A program made the translations under genes and the position numbers. The notes beneath the pieces are model-generated. The model searched no databases and was not told the DNA's origin. It saw nothing but the letters and a program-made list of their open reading frames with translations. From a virus: 53,548 nucleotides of DNA. Position 1 is the stretch's first letter. Every line of letters starts with the position of its first letter. The stretch covers positions 1 to 53,548 of IMG/VR virus record IMGVR_UViG_3300048586_000904. One strand, written 5' to 3'. Shown here piece after piece: positions 35,337 through 42,809 of this stretch.

Positions 35337-35424
35337 GAACGGACCTCCTGAATGAGGCCCCACAGGCGACAGGTCCGAGAGTTTAAGCCTGTGAGGCTCG
35401 CCCGCTCATTCGCGGGCTGTTTTC
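35337..35424 (-). promoter_or_regulatory. structured 5' leader of the sigma gene
   Basis: Three potential stems lie before the GTG. GCCCGC/GCGGGC spans 35400-35417. CCTCACAGGC pairs with GCCTGTGGGG (35387-35396 with 35358-35367, one wobble). CGGACCT at 35371-35377 can pair with AGGTCCG at 35340-35346, which covers the AGGAGG ribosome site. The last two share the same loop region, so they could form a switch that opens or hides the ribosome site. Pairings are direct from sequence; regulation is inference. Confidence 0.5.
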
Positions 35425-35458
35425 TGATGTGAATCAGACCTGTCGTCCGCTACTGGCG

Positions 35459-35591
35459 AAAATTCCCAAAACGGGCTGGGAAAGAAGAAAATTCCCGAAC
35501 GTCATCGCAAGAGTCCCAGGAAAACACTGGGTAAACGCAAACAGAAATTTGCTAAAATCCCCAGAGTGGGGTTTGGGGAAATTCCCAAAAC
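35459..35591 (+). repeat. three direct repeats in the sigma / HipA-like intergenic region
   Basis: AAATTCCCAAAAC (35460), AAATTCCCGAAC (35489) and AAATTCCCAAAAC (35579) are spaced 29 and 90 bases apart. A CCCAG/CTGGG inverted repeat lies between them. The region separates two divergently transcribed genes, so operator sites for a regulator are plausible. Confidence 0.55.
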
Positions 35592-35620
35592 TCCGATGGG
35601 CCAAAAATTGGGAGTTGCAA

Positions 35621-36496
35621 GTGGGAATAGACCTAAAAGGCGTCGCAAAAGCGCATTGGAGTGACCGCCCTCGACTAAACTCCAGTGTGACCGTCGTTCC
35701 TAGTTCATCTGGGACGAACAATCGGCACTTTAGATGCGAACAAGACAATTCCAGCTACTTTATCAAGCTTAGTGATGGATGGTCGCCATTCGATGAAAGA
35801 GCCGTCTTGGATATGCATGAGCGCGAGGAGTTGTTTTCCATTCTCGCGAAAGCTTTACAGTTACCCGTGGTTGATGCGTGGTACATACGCGCCGACTTAC
35901 TGAGACTACCTTCCTCGGTTTGGTCGGGTAATATTATCCCAGACAAGGCAACGGTATCAGTTTGGCTAAAACGCGATTTTGAATGTCCCGCATGCTCGCG
36001 ATCATCGAAATCGTTCACGCAAAAAGAACTCTTGAATCTGAGCGATCTTTTCCTTTATTGCCTTTGGATCGGCGATGAAGATCGAAAGAAAAGCGACGTC
36101 ATTTGGATTGGTGATCGACCACACCTGTTTGATCAATCCCTTTCTGGACCGCCTTCAAAGCCAAATTCGTCAAAAACATACTGTAGAGGAACACATCACC
36201 AGAGATTTGACCTGAAACTGTTTTCTAAGGAACAAGTGGTCAAAATGAGCCCCAGCGGATACCCCTCCCTTCTTGCCCACACTGTCCGAGATCACTCAAG
36301 TGAACTGCCAATCTCTACACTGCATCAAAGGATTCGAGATATAGAGCAGCGCGATATAGAGAATGTCGTGAATCAACTGGGGATACAAAACCGAATTGCC
36401 GAGGAGTTGTGCAAACGACAAGAATCGCTCAAAGCAGACTACGAAAACTGGCGGCAGGAAGTTGCGGAGATCTTTGGACGTCGATTTTTGGCATAG
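35621..36496 (+). CDS. HipA/PI3K-fold kinase-like protein
   Basis: This 291-residue protein shows a degenerate HipA-type kinase pattern: N-lobe lysine in SYFIKLSDG (about residue 49), a catalytic-loop-like GDEDRKKSDVIW (about 151-162, where HipA proteins have N-x-D-R-H-x-x-N), and the metal-binding Asp in LFDQSL (about 172). A CPAC pair lies near 122-125. Coding may begin further upstream, but I choose the GTG with GGAG six bases before it, because the preceding sequence is repeat-rich. It is divergent from the sigma factor. No HipB-like antitoxin is adjacent. It may be a toxin-like kinase, a regulator or a defence effector; the call is tentative. Confidence 0.5.
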   Translation: MGIDLKGVAKAHWSDRPRLNSSVTVVPSSSGTNNRHFRCEQDNSSYFIKLSDGWSPFDERAVLDMHEREELFSILAKALQLPVVDAWYIRADLLRLPSSVWSGNIIPDKATVSVWLKRDFECPACSRSSKSFTQKELLNLSDLFLYCLWIGDEDRKKSDVIWIGDRPHLFDQSLSGPPSKPNSSKTYCRGTHHQRFDLKLFSKEQVVKMSPSGYPSLLAHTVRDHSSELPISTLHQRIRDIEQRDIENVVNQLGIQNRIAEELCKRQESLKADYENWRQEVAEIFGRRFLA

Positions 36497-36565
36497 GTCG
36501 TAAAGAAGTTGTTTGATTGATTGATTCGAGAATTGACACTACCGGTGAATGCCTGATTATTAGCC

Positions 36566-37600
36566 TCAGTCACCTTGAGGTTGGATTTTGAATTGACATT
36601 GCCAACCCTTATTGTCGTCAGTGAGTTCGATCGGCTCACCATCAATGTCGAAGAATTGCTGCAACGACCTATTCAGCAACTCTCGTCGCTTCCGATTCTT
36701 TCGGCAAGCACTCGGCGAAAGCCAAGTCATACTGCCATGTTCGCGAGCAAACTGAAAAAGCAGTTCCCACTGTTTGCTTGGCTTACCGTTTCGAGAATCG
36801 ACTAGTCCCAATTGCGAGTAGGTCAACACTTGTCGCTGGTCTCGGATGGTGACGCTGATCTTCTCGGTGTCGCTAAAACGCATCTCCACATCGCTCCAGC
36901 GGCTACCACTTGGAGTTGGGAATCGACCAGCCACGGTTTTCGCCGGTGGCATCAGTCGGTCACGGAAAGCAACCAACTGCTGTCGCGCCCATGGCGACAG
37001 GTACCACTCGCCATCATCGCTGAGCAACAACGACTGATCGAGAGGAACCACCAGAGAGCCTCTCGAGTCCAACATCGTCTCGTTACGACTATTCAGTATC
37101 CGTTTCGAAGTGAGAAACAACACGAATGGTCGCTGAAACTCTGCCAAGAACGCATCGATGCACCAATCAAGCCGGCGAGGATCGCTTACTTTGGCAAGGA
37201 ACAACGAGAACCCAGATCCATTTGGATTCCCGTAGTGACCAAGCCTGTATCGATACATCGGACCTCCGAGCCGTTCGAATGCCGTGGAATACCCAACTAG
37301 CGAAGCGAGCTCGGCGGCGAGCTTGCCGAAGCTGAACTCGTAGCAGACGATATCGCGTCGATCGACAGGAATGTACTCTTCGTTCTTTTCATTGTAGCCT
37401 TCGAAGACACCATCTTCGACCTCGACAATTTCCAGCCACTCGTAAGGACGACCTGGAACAGGCAGCGCCGCAGCGAGGTCTTTGATCGGCACGAGGAGTT
37501 CACGGTGCAAATCAAATGCATCGCCGAGCAACATCCGCCAGCTCAAATGTGAAGTTGCCACATCGTTTAGTTGCTCAAGTGCTTGCCAGGGCTGGCTCAT
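36566..37600 (-). CDS. unrecognised protein with C-terminal winged-helix-like domain
   Basis: This 344-residue protein has no recognised catalytic motif. The N-terminal two thirds are alpha/beta (YEWLEIVEVEDGVFEGY, DIVCYEFSFGKLAAELA, RRLDWCIDAFLAEF). The final ~90 residues, starting WSDVEMRFSDTEKISVTIRD and continuing QWELLFQFAREHG and RRELLNRSLQQFFDIDGEPI, resemble a winged-helix domain found at the C-terminus of assorted bacterial proteins. GAGGAGG precedes the ATG, which lies inside the 3' end of the upstream gene (26-base overlap), so the two are translated together. With its partner it looks like a two-component accessory system of unknown job, possibly defence. Confidence 0.6.
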   Translation of the reverse strand: MSQPWQALEQLNDVATSHLSWRMLLGDAFDLHRELLVPIKDLAAALPVPGRPYEWLEIVEVEDGVFEGYNEKNEEYIPVDRRDIVCYEFSFGKLAAELASLVGYSTAFERLGGPMYRYRLGHYGNPNGSGFSLFLAKVSDPRRLDWCIDAFLAEFQRPFVLFLTSKRILNSRNETMLDSRGSLVVPLDQSLLLSDDGEWYLSPWARQQLVAFRDRLMPPAKTVAGRFPTPSGSRWSDVEMRFSDTEKISVTIRDQRQVLTYSQLGLVDSRNGKPSKQWELLFQFAREHGSMTWLSPSACRKNRKRRELLNRSLQQFFDIDGEPIELTDDNKGWQCQFKIQPQGD

Positions 37601-38762
37601 GGCGAGTCCTCCTCGGCAATTGCTTTGAGATGATGAATCCACGCTGGGTAAGCCAAGCTTCGATGGTCGCGGAAACTCTTCCACGACTGTAAATGGCGAC
37701 ATTGGGAGGACGGAGCGTAATCGCCAATTCGGTCTTTCGTCCTTCGAGTTCCATCTTGAACGTTGCCGAAATAAGGCGTCGTTCCAACCAAATGTTCTTC
37801 TTTTTCGCCTGAGCCCAGTTAAGCAGATCGTCACCCTTACGAATGGTTATCACACCATACCGATCATCGGGATCACCGAGCCACAGTTCGATCATTCGAA
37901 CGTCGGTGATGCCCTCGATGCCCCCTGGAGCCAGCGCATCAAATTCAAACTCGCGAAGCGGATCAAGTGTGTACTTGATGCCAGTCGGAAACAAGTTCTC
38001 GTTTCCAAATATATGCTTTCCTATGAGCCGGCAATACAGGGCTTTCTCCTTGCCAGTTTTGGCGTTGATTCGCAACTCCCCAAACTCACGGTTGTATATC
38101 GCGGACGCACTTTGCACAGGCCAGAACGATTGAAACCCGAAACGGCCATTCTCAACGATTCGCTGGCGTCGAAAGAGGCTACCGTGCATGATGGAGAATT
38201 CGACTTCATTGGCGTTCTCGAAAACCTCAACTCTCGTTCCTTGGGCGCGAAGACGCTCCACATGCCAGGAATCAATGTCGCGTTCCAACTGCTGAAGCGT
38301 TTCCTCTGCGGGCGTTACAAACTTTGGAGGAGTGGTTTGACTCGCTTGGAAATAATCGTACGAGCGAACACGCTTTATTCGCGATAGTGCATGGGTTTGG
38401 ACGAGCTTCTCGGGATTGGACAACCACGCGGCCGTAACGATATCTGCTGCAGAATGCTTACCACCGGGTTGGATTCCCAGAGTATGAGCAGGCATTCGGT
38501 CGAGCAACAAGTCGATGGCAACGGTATTGGCTAGTTCATCGATAAGACAGATCGCGTCTAGCAAGTCCGCTGGCGTTTCTCGATCTGCCCTGGTGATCTC
38601 ACGAATGACCCCTTGGCAATCGATCGAATCAGGAGTTTGGATCGGAACAGACCGATTAGCAAAGAAATCGGCGTAAGGGTGGAGTAGCTCGAACAGTCGT
38701 TTGGGGGCGATCGATTCAATAACACCGGGGCGCGATAAACGCGGAAGTCGAACAGCGGTCAT
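37575..38762 (-). CDS. unrecognised 395-residue partner protein
   Basis: This protein has an N-terminal helical part (IAPKRLFELLHPYADFF, LLDAICLIDELANTV, AAWLSNPEKLVQTHALSRI) and a beta-rich C-terminal half (RVEVFENANEVEFSIMHG, EFGELRINAKTGKEKALYCR, DDRYGVITIRKGDDLLNWAQ, TELAITLRPPNVAIYSRGR). I see no ATPase, nuclease or membrane signature. The start is the ATG after AAGG; the frame is open 14 codons upstream. It overlaps and likely forms a complex or operon with the winged-helix protein downstream. The pair is set apart from phage genes and beside other defence candidates. Confidence 0.6.
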   Translation of the reverse strand: MTAVRLPRLSRPGVIESIAPKRLFELLHPYADFFANRSVPIQTPDSIDCQGVIREITRADRETPADLLDAICLIDELANTVAIDLLLDRMPAHTLGIQPGGKHSAADIVTAAWLSNPEKLVQTHALSRIKRVRSYDYFQASQTTPPKFVTPAEETLQQLERDIDSWHVERLRAQGTRVEVFENANEVEFSIMHGSLFRRQRIVENGRFGFQSFWPVQSASAIYNREFGELRINAKTGKEKALYCRLIGKHIFGNENLFPTGIKYTLDPLREFEFDALAPGGIEGITDVRMIELWLGDPDDRYGVITIRKGDDLLNWAQAKKKNIWLERRLISATFKMELEGRKTELAITLRPPNVAIYSRGRVSATIEAWLTQRGFIISKQLPRRTRHEPALAST

Positions 38763-38787
38763 GATGTGAACCTTGAAAATCAGTACT

Positions 38788-38985
38788 TCATAGCAATCCT
38801 TCATTGATCAAAACGTCAAGCGATCCAACCGACTGACGCAAACAAATGCGATTGGCAGTGGCTGGCCCACGGCATCCACCGTGCAAAATTCCTAGCGTGG
38901 GCATCCCATCCGCCAGTCCATGACCGTCGTCCTGTGTGATTCCATCCAGGCCAGCCCACTGCCAATCGCGAACGCTATCATTCAC
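38788..38985 (-). CDS. possible small protein upstream of the two-gene operon
   Basis: This is a 65-residue reading frame that begins at a GTG overlapping the stop of another small frame (GTGA) and ends 25 bases before the 395-residue gene. It contains DWQWAGLDGITQDDGHGLADG and three cysteines. The overlap supports coding, but there is no ribosome site and no recognised motif. The two frames could equally be chance in a regulatory gap. Confidence 0.3.
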   Translation of the reverse strand: MNDSVRDWQWAGLDGITQDDGHGLADGMPTLGILHGGCRGPATANRICLRQSVGSLDVLINEGLL

Positions 38986-39284
38986 GAGTCGGTGACACGT
39001 TTGGTCACATCGAATGCAACTTGGGAAATATTTTCCATTTCATCTGCTAGCAAAACCGATTCGATAGTTCTTGCGTTTTCGTCCGTCGTTCGGGTCGTTA
39101 TTCGGGTATTCCAACAAAAGGACAATGAACTTTCGATTGCGAGTAAACTGACGGATTTCGGTCGGCCTTTGGAGGTTTGGTCGATGCGAACCGACGCAAG
39201 TGTCCAGGACTCCCAAACCTGTCGAATACCAGCGCGAACAATGGCAAGAGCAATTGGGTGACCAAACTTGTCACGAGTCGCCAA
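38982..39284 (-). CDS. possible small protein, weak support
   Basis: This is a 100-residue frame from a TTG with only a distant GGAG, ending in a GTGA overlap with the next frame. The C-terminal part (ESVLLADEMENISQVAFDVT) looks like an amphipathic helix. The plus-strand promoter-like site 3 lies inside it. Apart from these two frames and that site, the 38763-39341 gap shows nothing I can support. Confidence 0.25.
   Translation of the reverse strand: MATRDKFGHPIALAIVRAGIRQVWESWTLASVRIDQTSKGRPKSVSLLAIESSLSFCWNTRITTRTTDENARTIESVLLADEMENISQVAFDVTKRVTDS
39083..39116 (+). promoter_or_regulatory. candidate phage promoter, site 3 (bipartite motif)
   Basis: CCGTC at 39083, then 15 bases, then CGGGTATTCC at 39103 followed by AACA. 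Distances are identical to sites 1 and 2, though the GTAC before the right block is not kept. It points towards the DUF5131 gene 226 bases away. If real, it links this accessory gene to the phage sigma factor. Confidence 0.45.
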
Positions 39285-39341
39285 AGAGTGTAATTACTCC
39301 AATGCGAATCGCAGCGGAGGCCGTCTTCGAGGATCAGACAC

Positions 39342-40163
39342 ATGAGTACTAATTCCAAAATCGAGTGGACGGACACAACGTGGAACCCAGTTCGAGGTTG
39401 CACAAAAATCAGTGCCGGCTGCAAGCACTGCTACGCAGAAACGCTGGCAGAACGATTTCGTGGCGTCCCTGGTCATCCATTTGAGTTTGGCTTCGACCTT
39501 CGTCTGGTACCACACAAACTGTCTGAGCCATTTCATTGGTCCAAACCGCAATTGGTCTTTGTTAACTCGATGAGTGATTTGTTCCACAAAGATGTTCCAG
39601 ATGAATACATCTTTCAGGTTGCCGAGGTAATGGCGACTGCAAACTGGCACATTTACCAGGTGTTAACCAAGCGAGCCGATCGATTGCGCGAAATGTTGCA
39701 AACTAAGTTGCGATTCGCAGCAAAATTGGATCACATATGGTGGGGCACGAGTGTCGAAAACAAGAAATCAGGCGTTCCTAGAATCCGACAATTGCGAGAA
39801 GCAAAAGCAAAGATGAACTTTCTTTCCATCGAACCGCTCCTTGAAGATTTGGGAAAGCTCAACCTTAAAGGCATGCAGTGGGTAATCGTCGGTGGCGAGA
39901 GTGGGAATGGGGCCAGGCCAATGCGAGTCGAGTGGGTCACCTCGATCCGAGAACAGTGCGCGAAACAGAATGTCCCATTCTTCTTTAAACAGTGGGGAGG
40001 CGTGAGAAAATCGAAACATGGACGCGAGTTGGATGGAAGGACTTATGATGAGTACCCCAGCGCGATTCGTCAGCCCGTGCCTCCGGTTACTGTCCGCAAA
40101 GAGTTAGAGTCACGCTTGAAGTTGGCGCAACACGGAAGCCCATCAACTGTAGCGACTGCATAG
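39342..40163 (+). CDS. DUF5131 (phage Gp37/Gp68) three-Cys-motif protein
   Basis: This 273-residue protein starts with IEWTDTTWNPVRGCTKISAGCKHCYAE; the key is C20-x6-C27-x2-C30, a cysteine triad reminiscent of radical-SAM clusters. IWWGTSVENKKS and WVIVGGESGNGARPM are further family hallmarks, and FFFKQWGG lies near the end. The protein is known to occur with TcmP, its predicted methyltransferase-like partner, which is encoded here on the opposite strand 18 bases downstream. A nucleic-acid or metabolite modification is plausible; the reaction is not established to my knowledge. GAGGAT precedes the ATG. Confidence 0.9.
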   Translation: MSTNSKIEWTDTTWNPVRGCTKISAGCKHCYAETLAERFRGVPGHPFEFGFDLRLVPHKLSEPFHWSKPQLVFVNSMSDLFHKDVPDEYIFQVAEVMATANWHIYQVLTKRADRLREMLQTKLRFAAKLDHIWWGTSVENKKSGVPRIRQLREAKAKMNFLSIEPLLEDLGKLNLKGMQWVIVGGESGNGARPMRVEWVTSIREQCAKQNVPFFFKQWGGVRKSKHGRELDGRTYDEYPSAIRQPVPPVTVRKELESRLKLAQHGSPSTVATA

Positions 40164-40181
40164 ATTGGCCACCAAAGGTTC

Positions 40182-41426
40182 TTACATCGGAAGGAACAAC
40201 CTTGGTTGCGGCGGGATGACAAGCCAATCATCTCCTCGCTTAGGTCCAGCTTTTCGTTGTTCACCGTTACCTCCGATGATCTTGATCTCCCCTTCGCGTT
40301 TAAGGTCAGCAAGTACAGCATTCAATCGCGATCCGTCTGCTGGAGTTTCGTTCGCTATAGATTTGGTCAACGTATCGACGGTAATCCGATCGCCCAATGA
40401 ACGAATTCTTGTCATTAATTGCGCAAACAATGCTTCATGCGTAGCTTCGTTAGCTGAAGTATCGAAGCGAAATAGGCTTGGCTGATTGAAATTCTCTTGA
40501 TTGAACTCGAGCATATTGAGACCGGCAAACCCCTCGTGCAAGGAGTCATTCTGATGTTTCCAATGCATTCCTTTCATCACATTGTTCGCCTGGGGATGAT
40601 TACTCAAATGCAAAAGCCAGTATCCCCAGCCTTCATGTTGAATCATGAATGGACTCACGTATTCAGCTCTGCAATTCGCTCGTATCTGTCTTAGGAAATC
40701 CATCAACAACAGTTTTCGCCAATCTCGAAAGTGACTGAATCTTGGCTTGTCTGTAAATGCATCGTCAAGGTTCACTCCAAACTTATGCGCAGCCTTGCGA
40801 AATCTTTCGTCGTCGGTCGCGTAGCTCGCCATTGACTCAACACTTATGTTCCAAATAATCTCCGCTTTCGGAAGTCGCTTCAGGATCATGTTGCAATGGT
40901 CGATGGTTGCAGCATTCCAACCGCATTGATCGAGAAAGAAGATTGCTTTGGTTGTGGATCGCGATGGGATTTTACTCAAACATCTCGGAAGAAACTCGTC
41001 AAATGCTAAGCGGTCAATGGAAATCTTTCCGCTGTTGTATTTGTCGCGATATGAAGACGCGAGAACACTTCGAGAAAGCTGCTCTATGGCGAACGGATCG
41101 CTGTCGGCAAACATAAACGTTGCATCAATGCAAAACTCTTTCGTGCGGTGTGCTGCTATCAGTTGCTCTGATTCATGGACCGCATTTAGCATCACAAATG
41201 GTGAACCAGCAACTGGAGTTCCGGTCAAAGCTGACGTGAACGAACCACCCCCAGCAAATGCATCAACAAAGTAGATAGGGATTCTTGGTATAAAGGGCTT
41301 GGCGGCCACCGTTTGAAAGTAGGCCAGAATGTAGTCCCGCAAGATATCGAGCTTAACCTGACTATGGATACCACAAACCGGCGGTAGGCCATCCTTCCAA
41401 GAAAACGCATCTTTAGATTTGACCAT
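40182..41426 (-). CDS. tcmP: three-Cys-motif partner protein TcmP
   Basis: This 414-residue TcmP protein has the SAM-binding-like YFVDAFAGGGS (54-62), an ADSDPFAIEQL segment near 110, and FFLDQCGWNA, which holds the place of the catalytic motif of methyltransferases. A winged-helix-like C-terminus follows (RITVDTLTKSIANETPADGS). GGAGG six bases before the ATG fixes the start. It is convergent with the DUF5131 gene, whereas the two are usually encoded side by side in the same direction, so they are controlled separately here. The family is linked with phages and mobile elements. Confidence 0.85.
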   Translation of the reverse strand: MVKSKDAFSWKDGLPPVCGIHSQVKLDILRDYILAYFQTVAAKPFIPRIPIYFVDAFAGGGSFTSALTGTPVAGSPFVMLNAVHESEQLIAAHRTKEFCIDATFMFADSDPFAIEQLSRSVLASSYRDKYNSGKISIDRLAFDEFLPRCLSKIPSRSTTKAIFFLDQCGWNAATIDHCNMILKRLPKAEIIWNISVESMASYATDDERFRKAAHKFGVNLDDAFTDKPRFSHFRDWRKLLLMDFLRQIRANCRAEYVSPFMIQHEGWGYWLLHLSNHPQANNVMKGMHWKHQNDSLHEGFAGLNMLEFNQENFNQPSLFRFDTSANEATHEALFAQLMTRIRSLGDRITVDTLTKSIANETPADGSRLNAVLADLKREGEIKIIGGNGEQRKAGPKRGDDWLVIPPQPRLFLPM

Positions 41427-41558
41427 TGTTGCCTCCGAGCATGTTAGACCCCATTTGTTTGGGCTCATTGTATGCGTCCAAATGATAGCAGTCTAGCGAT
41501 TACCAGCGTCCGCATGATCTGCCCCAGCCGCATTCGCAATTCGCATCAGCCCCATGGT

Positions 41559-42809
41559 TCAAACTCGCTCCAACCGGGCGTTAACCTGATCGTAGCGGTA
41601 CTTGCTAATACTGCCATCTTTAATCCTCTCGACAACTTCTTCGACCACGGGCAATGGAACAAGAAACCACTCCCGAGGTTGAACCTTTCCGCCAAATCGA
41701 TCGGCCAGAGCGAGGTCGATGCGAGCACGTGCGAGGAACTTGTGGAGCAGCGACTCGAACGCTTTGCAGTTGATGTTCGCCAAGCGATAGACAGCAACCA
41801 ACTCCACTGCGGCGAAGAGATACGTCGTTTCCTTCCTAGCGTTCGATACACGCTTCTCGGGATCGCCGGTGGTGAGCCCGATCTTGTGTAGCAGCTCGCG
41901 GTTCTCTTTCACGAATGGATTGTCGGAGAGACTTCGTGCCACGTAGATCGCGCCAGATTCGCAGTCGCCGTCTTCCAAGACATTGGAGAAGAGTGGGCCT
42001 AGGTCGCTGAAATCTTCTTCAGTCTCGGGTTGTTGCGGTACGATTCGACGGCTGTTTTCGTCTTTGTTCAGAGCTCGTCGCAATGAACGAAGTAATAAGT
42101 CTGACTCGGTACCATTGTCGAAGATGACTCGTAGGCGTCGATCACGTTCGCCGTGTTCAGGAGTGAACCACTCGCCTGTCTCTGCGACCAGTGCCTTCTG
42201 GCCATCCACGATAAACCAGTCACCCTTGCGTATTTGAGACCGACTACTGGTCTTGAACAACTCGGTCGATTGACGGCCGGTTTCGAGATCCGCTTGCACC
42301 GCTTCAAAGTCAAGTCGAAAAGCATCGAAGTCTTCACAGGGTTTTCGCTGAGCTACTTCTTCTGGAGCATTTCGCTCGGCATTGCGTTCGGCTGCCGAAC
42401 GAACGTGCTTCATCGTTGTGATGTCATTATCGGAAGGACTAACGCCAAGTGCTTCCAAAAGTTCGTCGTCGCTATCCAGTTCGTACTCTTCGGAGGGTTC
42501 GTAGACGCGATCTGTCAGGATTCCGTCGGTATCCATGGGCTTTAGTAGATCCAAGCATTCAGCGCTTGCTCTAATCCGATCCAAACGGACTGCGTAGAGA
42601 CGTTCAAAGATATCACGTCCTTCACCGTGCTGAGGAAGCCGATCGTGCTCTCGATAGAACCGCTGAATGTCTTCGAACCCTGCGATGATCCGTTCTTGCT
42701 TGGCCGTGTAGGTCTGATCCTGCTTGATTTCGGTCTCAACACCAAGTTCGGCCAACAATGCGTCGTCATCGTCGGTAAACGCTTCTTCTTTCGCCATTCT
42801 TTTACCCAT
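41559..42809 (-). CDS. GIY-YIG (T5orf172-type) nuclease of the operon
   Basis: This 416-residue protein has an acidic, helical N-terminal half (EAFTDDDDALLAELG; SDDELLEALGV, a repeated short motif), an SH3-like middle (KGDWFIVDGQKALVAETGEWF), and a C-terminal GIY-YIG nuclease with GAIYVARS (287-294), LLHKIGLTTG (307-316) and Arg320; KAFESLLHKFL supplies the expected Glu and EWFLVPL the terminal strand. It would cut DNA. The ATG overlaps the stop of the helicase by eight bases and has GGAG upstream. As the last gene of the methyltransferase/RhuM/helicase operon it is the probable nuclease effector. The repeated 'LLAELGV/LLEALGV' helix may dock to the helicase. Confidence 0.8.
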   Translation of the reverse strand: MGKRMAKEEAFTDDDDALLAELGVETEIKQDQTYTAKQERIIAGFEDIQRFYREHDRLPQHGEGRDIFERLYAVRLDRIRASAECLDLLKPMDTDGILTDRVYEPSEEYELDSDDELLEALGVSPSDNDITTMKHVRSAAERNAERNAPEEVAQRKPCEDFDAFRLDFEAVQADLETGRQSTELFKTSSRSQIRKGDWFIVDGQKALVAETGEWFTPEHGERDRRLRVIFDNGTESDLLLRSLRRALNKDENSRRIVPQQPETEEDFSDLGPLFSNVLEDGDCESGAIYVARSLSDNPFVKENRELLHKIGLTTGDPEKRVSNARKETTYLFAAVELVAVYRLANINCKAFESLLHKFLARARIDLALADRFGGKVQPREWFLVPLPVVEEVVERIKDGSISKYRYDQVNARLERV

